From NCBI RefSeq assembly GCF_900130015.1, contig NZ_FQXS01000013.1, forward strand, positions 1 through 64,000: 64,000 bases of DNA. Direction: 5' to 3'. The position numbers and the translations under genes were made by a program. Source of the stretch: Desulfofustis glycolicus DSM 9705 (lineage in GTDB: Bacteria > Desulfobacterota > Desulfobulbia > Desulfobulbales > Desulfocapsaceae). Of the stretch, positions 61,511 to 64,000 are shown one piece after another; position 1 is the first letter of the stretch; each line of letters begins with the position of its first letter. Under the pieces are notes generated by a model. The model saw only the letters and a program-made list of their open reading frames with translations, did no database searches and was not told the DNA's origin.

Positions 61511-61526
61511 TGTTTCACGTGAAACA
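61511..61526. promoter_or_regulatory. parS: parS centromere site
   Basis: TGTTTCACGTGAAACA is a perfect 16-bp palindrome and the exact bacterial parS consensus bound by ParB. It lies 20 bases upstream of nadB and 1.3 kb before parA. ParB binds and spreads from such sites for chromosome segregation. Confidence 0.95.
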
Positions 61527-61955
61527 TCCTTCCTTAATACAGGGCGTCCACGTAGGCCAACAACAGTAGCACCATGAATCTGCTGAAACAACCCATACCG
61601 TATTTGCGGAGAAAACGCCATCACCATGCAAAAGAATATTCGAGATTGCCCCGCTGTGGGGGATTATATACCCGTGACCATTACAGAGAACAATAATGAA
61701 ATATGAAAAAAGACATCGTACTTGAGGGGACTGGTCTTGCTTACTTGGATACCATGTTGCACCGTGCTCGAGTTGACAGCGAGGCCGGGAGACAGCTTGT
61801 AATAAGTTCGCGTTGATTGAGATTCTGCCGACCAGACAAGAGCACGATGCTCAACCGCCGAACGTAAGGATGGTCTTTCCTTGAGGGTAGTATAACGTTG
61901 TCGTTGTCTGCTTTACCTTTCAATTGGATAGCTTTTGTATGAAAAGCGATCTGTC

Positions 61956-62078
61956 GGCCTGGTTGCTGTCAGGCAGACTATGCCTCGCGAAGGTCCGTAG
62001 ACAGGCCTGATATTAATCAGTCCCTTAGATCCGCGGACAGGACGGCTTCAGAGGTAGGCGGCCAGTCAATCAGTCTGT
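61956..62078. repeat. Degenerate family II repeat, copy 3
   Basis: It contains GCGGACAGGACGGCTTCAGA and an end CAATCAGTCTG, resembling the GCGGACAGGACGGCCGCAGC block and GATCAGTCCG end of 43096-43206. Homology elsewhere is weak, so boundaries are approximate. Confidence 0.45.
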
Positions 62079-62632
62079 AGCGTAAGCGGTTACGGCAAGA
62101 CGGGACAGTTCTTTTCCTAAGACACCGATTTCCATCTTCGCTGTGCCGATCCCGTAATGGGCCTAAAAGTAACTCTATCCGGCCGATTTCCTAACTGGAA
62201 GTATCGTGCCGCGAAAATTGGTAGATACTGTGGTCATTACCCAAACAGGGGAAATCTCTGTCAAGTGCCTGGCGTTTTTGGTTTGACGAAGTTTCAATTC
62301 TCTATGGTCGAGAAAATTGATACATTCCATTTTCTTAACATTCATGCCACAACAAATAGCATCTTGCTCGGCACAACCGTGTCATTCTTACCATCGAGAC
62401 AGAGCAAATACCGACTCCTTGATAATGTCGCGGTATTTTCTTGGTAAATGTGACCGATATCATAAACATAGTTATGGATGCTTTGGGATGGATGGATTAC
62501 AAATCACTTCTTCCAGACCGGCTGGTTCTGCCTGAGGCTAATCTCTAGATGTCTGAAATACGTTGAAGGTTCGCCCGCAGATTCGACCGAGACATTGATT
62601 TTCATCGTTCGTTGAGCCCCTCTTTCATGTTT

Positions 62633-62656
62633 TTATCAAAAAACGGTTTGATAAAT
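62633..62656. promoter_or_regulatory. Inverted repeat upstream of parA
   Basis: Perfect 9-bp arms TTTATCAAA and TTTGATAAA separated by AAACGG, 136 bases before the parA GTG. It could be an operator or a hairpin in a leader transcript. Confidence 0.4.
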
Positions 62657-62791
62657 GGTTCTCGTATTGAAAAAACGCCGCTACTAGAAAAATCTCGGCA
62701 CAATTCAACGGAATTCAAAAAATCGGCCAAAAAGGTCTTGAGTGGTAGGCCAATCCCGTTTATAACGAAACGACCTAAAGGGAGGTGATCC

Positions 62792-63571
62792 GTGCCGATC
62801 CAAAACGTTCCGACAATTATCGCTGTGGCTAACCAGAAGGGCGGCGTTGGAAAAACAACGACAGCAGTCAACCTTTCCTGCGCACTTGCCTTACTCGGGA
62901 AAGCCGTCCTAATAATTGACTCCGACCCTCAGGGCAACGCGTCCAGCGGTGTCGGTATCAGACCGGGCAAAACGGAGCGTCATCTTTACCAGACCCTCTG
63001 TGGTGAAACACCTGCAGACGAGGTCATTAGGGATACAGAGGTAACCAATCTTTCTATTATCCCGGCAACTATTGACCTTGTGGCCGCTGAGCTCGAGCTT
63101 ATCAATGAGAACCTCCGGGAGCGATTTCTTAAGAACACCATTCAGTCACTAACGGGTTCCTTCGATTTTATCTTTATTGATTGCCCTCCTTCACTTGGTT
63201 TGCTCACCGTCAATGCCTTGACGGCCGCGCATGCCGTGTTGATTCCTATGCAATGTGAATATTTTGCAATGGAAGGACTGGCTCAATTGATAAACACGAT
63301 CAGGTCGGTAAAAAAATCATATAATCCCGATCTGTTCATTGCCGGTTTGTTGCTCACCATGTTTGATACACGCAACAAGCTCTCTCACCAGGTTTCCTCT
63401 GAAATATCGCATCATTTCGGTGATCAGGTTTTCAATACGATCATTCCGAGGAATGTCAGGCTCAGTGAATGTCCGAGCCACGGCCAAACGATCATGCAGT
63501 ACGATCAAAAATCCACGGGAGCAGCAGCTTATACCGCCCTTGCCAATGAATTTCTACACAGACAGAGGTAA
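62792..63571 (+). CDS. parA: Chromosome-partitioning ATPase ParA (Soj)
   Basis: 259 residues from GTG 62792, preceded by AAAGGGAGGTGATCC, a near-complete complement to the 16S rRNA 3' end. The deviant Walker A VANQKGGVGKTTTAVNLSC, the IDSDPQGNASSG motif and the Walker B FIFIDCPPSLG identify the ParA/Soj type. It is a short form without N-terminal helix-turn-helix, as for chromosomal Soj. It binds DNA nonspecifically and, with ParB at parS, segregates origins. parB follows after eight bases. Confidence 0.96.
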   Translation: MPIQNVPTIIAVANQKGGVGKTTTAVNLSCALALLGKAVLIIDSDPQGNASSGVGIRPGKTERHLYQTLCGETPADEVIRDTEVTNLSIIPATIDLVAAELELINENLRERFLKNTIQSLTGSFDFIFIDCPPSLGLLTVNALTAAHAVLIPMQCEYFAMEGLAQLINTIRSVKKSYNPDLFIAGLLLTMFDTRNKLSHQVSSEISHHFGDQVFNTIIPRNVRLSECPSHGQTIMQYDQKSTGAAAYTALANEFLHRQR

Positions 63572-63579
63572 TTTTCGTC

Positions 63580-64000
63580 GTGGCTAAAACAACCGGACTT
63601 GGACAAGGGGTAAGTGCACTCTTTGGAGACAGCCCCGACGATGAACGATTTTTTGAATGTGATATCGAACTAATTGTTCCGAATAAGCATCAGCCTCGTT
63701 TCGTCTTTGACGAAGCAGGACTTGAGGAGCTTGCCGACTCGATCATAGAAAAGGGGATTATACAACCTCTCATTGTTTCAAAGGTCTCTGCTAACAGGTA
63801 TACGTTGATCGCCGGTGAGCGAAGACTCCGTGCTTCGAAAATCGCCGGTCTTAAGACCGTACCCGTTGTTGTTCAAAATATTGGGGATGAAGATGCCTTT
63901 CTTGAATTAGCTCTCATCGAAAATATTCAGAGAACAGACTTGAACCCCCTTGAAGAGGCAGAAGCATACAAGAAGCTTATCGACCGCTTTGGTTACACCC
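63580..64000 (+). CDS. parB: Chromosome-partitioning protein ParB (Spo0J), N-terminal part
   Basis: Starts GTG 63580 and runs off the window; 140 codons are visible. It begins MAKTTGLGQGVSALFGDSPD, typical of Spo0J/ParB, then IVPNKHQPRFVFDEAGLEEL, the CTP-binding IIEKGIIQPLIV and TLIAGERRLRASKIAGLKTV (GERR motif) and LIENIQRTDLNPLEEAEAY. The parS-binding helix-turn-helix is beyond the end. It loads at parS as a CTP-dependent clamp and stimulates ParA. Confidence 0.96.
   Translation, partial: MAKTTGLGQGVSALFGDSPDDERFFECDIELIVPNKHQPRFVFDEAGLEELADSIIEKGIIQPLIVSKVSANRYTLIAGERRLRASKIAGLKTVPVVVQNIGDEDAFLELALIENIQRTDLNPLEEAEAYKKLIDRFGYT

Larger units (their letters stand above)
61527..62791. other. 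1.3-kb stretch without a supported gene between nadB/parS and parA
   Basis: Only short frames without recognisable sequence are present. It contains a degraded family II repeat (61956-62078), an inverted repeat at 62633-62656 and, next to parA, a strong Shine-Dalgarno sequence. No DnaA-box cluster or tRNA was recognised. Confidence 0.6.

Noticed and set aside
62157-62447. Plus-strand frame of 96 codons in the parS-parA gap
   Set aside because: No Shine-Dalgarno, no recognisable family and no signal of selection visible by eye.
1-64000. CRISPR arrays, prophage modules, rRNA genes
   Set aside because: No regularly spaced direct repeats, phage structural genes or rRNA sequences were seen.

Overview
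The window looks like an origin-proximal piece of a Gram-negative bacterial chromosome, most consistent with a Desulfobacterota (Desulfobulbales-like) organism. This is inferred from the mix of gene families (class II DAHP synthase, TatT-type TRAP lipoprotein, RdgC-like proteins, Bat operon, several outer-membrane-type lipoproteins) and not from any single marker. The right end carries parA, the start of parB and a perfect 16-bp parS site, which argues for chromosome and near oriC.

Layout. (1) About 1-22.5 kb is a cell-surface polysaccharide locus, almost all on the minus strand. It starts at UDP-xylose synthase and the Wzm/Wzt ABC exporter and runs through glycosyltransferases (including a GT4-GT2 fusion), a DUF6020-like membrane protein, a PglK-like ABC exporter, a methyltransferase, a CapK-like ligase, an acetyltransferase and two sulfotransferases. 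An ISL3-type transposase end lies at its left edge, one glycosyltransferase carries a 10-base G tract, and a decayed methyltransferase relic lies in the middle. Together these suggest a sulfated, possibly phase-variable, glycan. (2) 22.8-26.2 kb is a tight four-gene operon: two small lipoproteins, a Pal-like OmpA-domain lipoprotein, and a fusion of an LPG-synthase-type membrane domain to a TolB-like propeller. (3) 26.5-30.5 kb is a TRAP transporter (TatT, DctP, DctQ, DctM). (4) 30.4-32.1 kb holds gamma-carbonic anhydrase, DUF423 and hpt. (5) 32.5-40.7 kb is a complete MoxR-DUF58-DUF4381-BatA-BatB/C-BatD-BatE operon. (6) 40.8-59.4 kb is housekeeping: rsmE, PilZ, prmA, DAHP synthase, an HtrA protease, a cyclase/cNMP-binding protein, lon, radA, hemW, radC, gatB and a two-part RdgC-like locus. 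(7) 59.6-64 kb has tRNA-Lys and tRNA-Glu with promoter and terminator, nadB, parS, a 1.3-kb gene-free stretch, parA and parB.

The most unusual layer is repetitive and intergenic. A family of about 141-144-bp imperfect palindromes occurs five times (10.1, 27.5, 41.6, 53.5, 57.9 kb). Two copies 26 kb apart are identical over 141 bp and each is flanked by its own 4-bp direct repeat, the hallmark of a recently mobile MITE. The other three share the palindromic core but have different termini. A second GC-rich palindromic family occurs near 32.3 and 43.1 kb, with a degraded relative near 62.0 kb. An ATTACA-N4-TGTAAT operator-like palindrome is shared by the upstream regions of hpt and the HtrA protease gene.

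All functional calls come from reading translations and motifs by eye; no database search was run.
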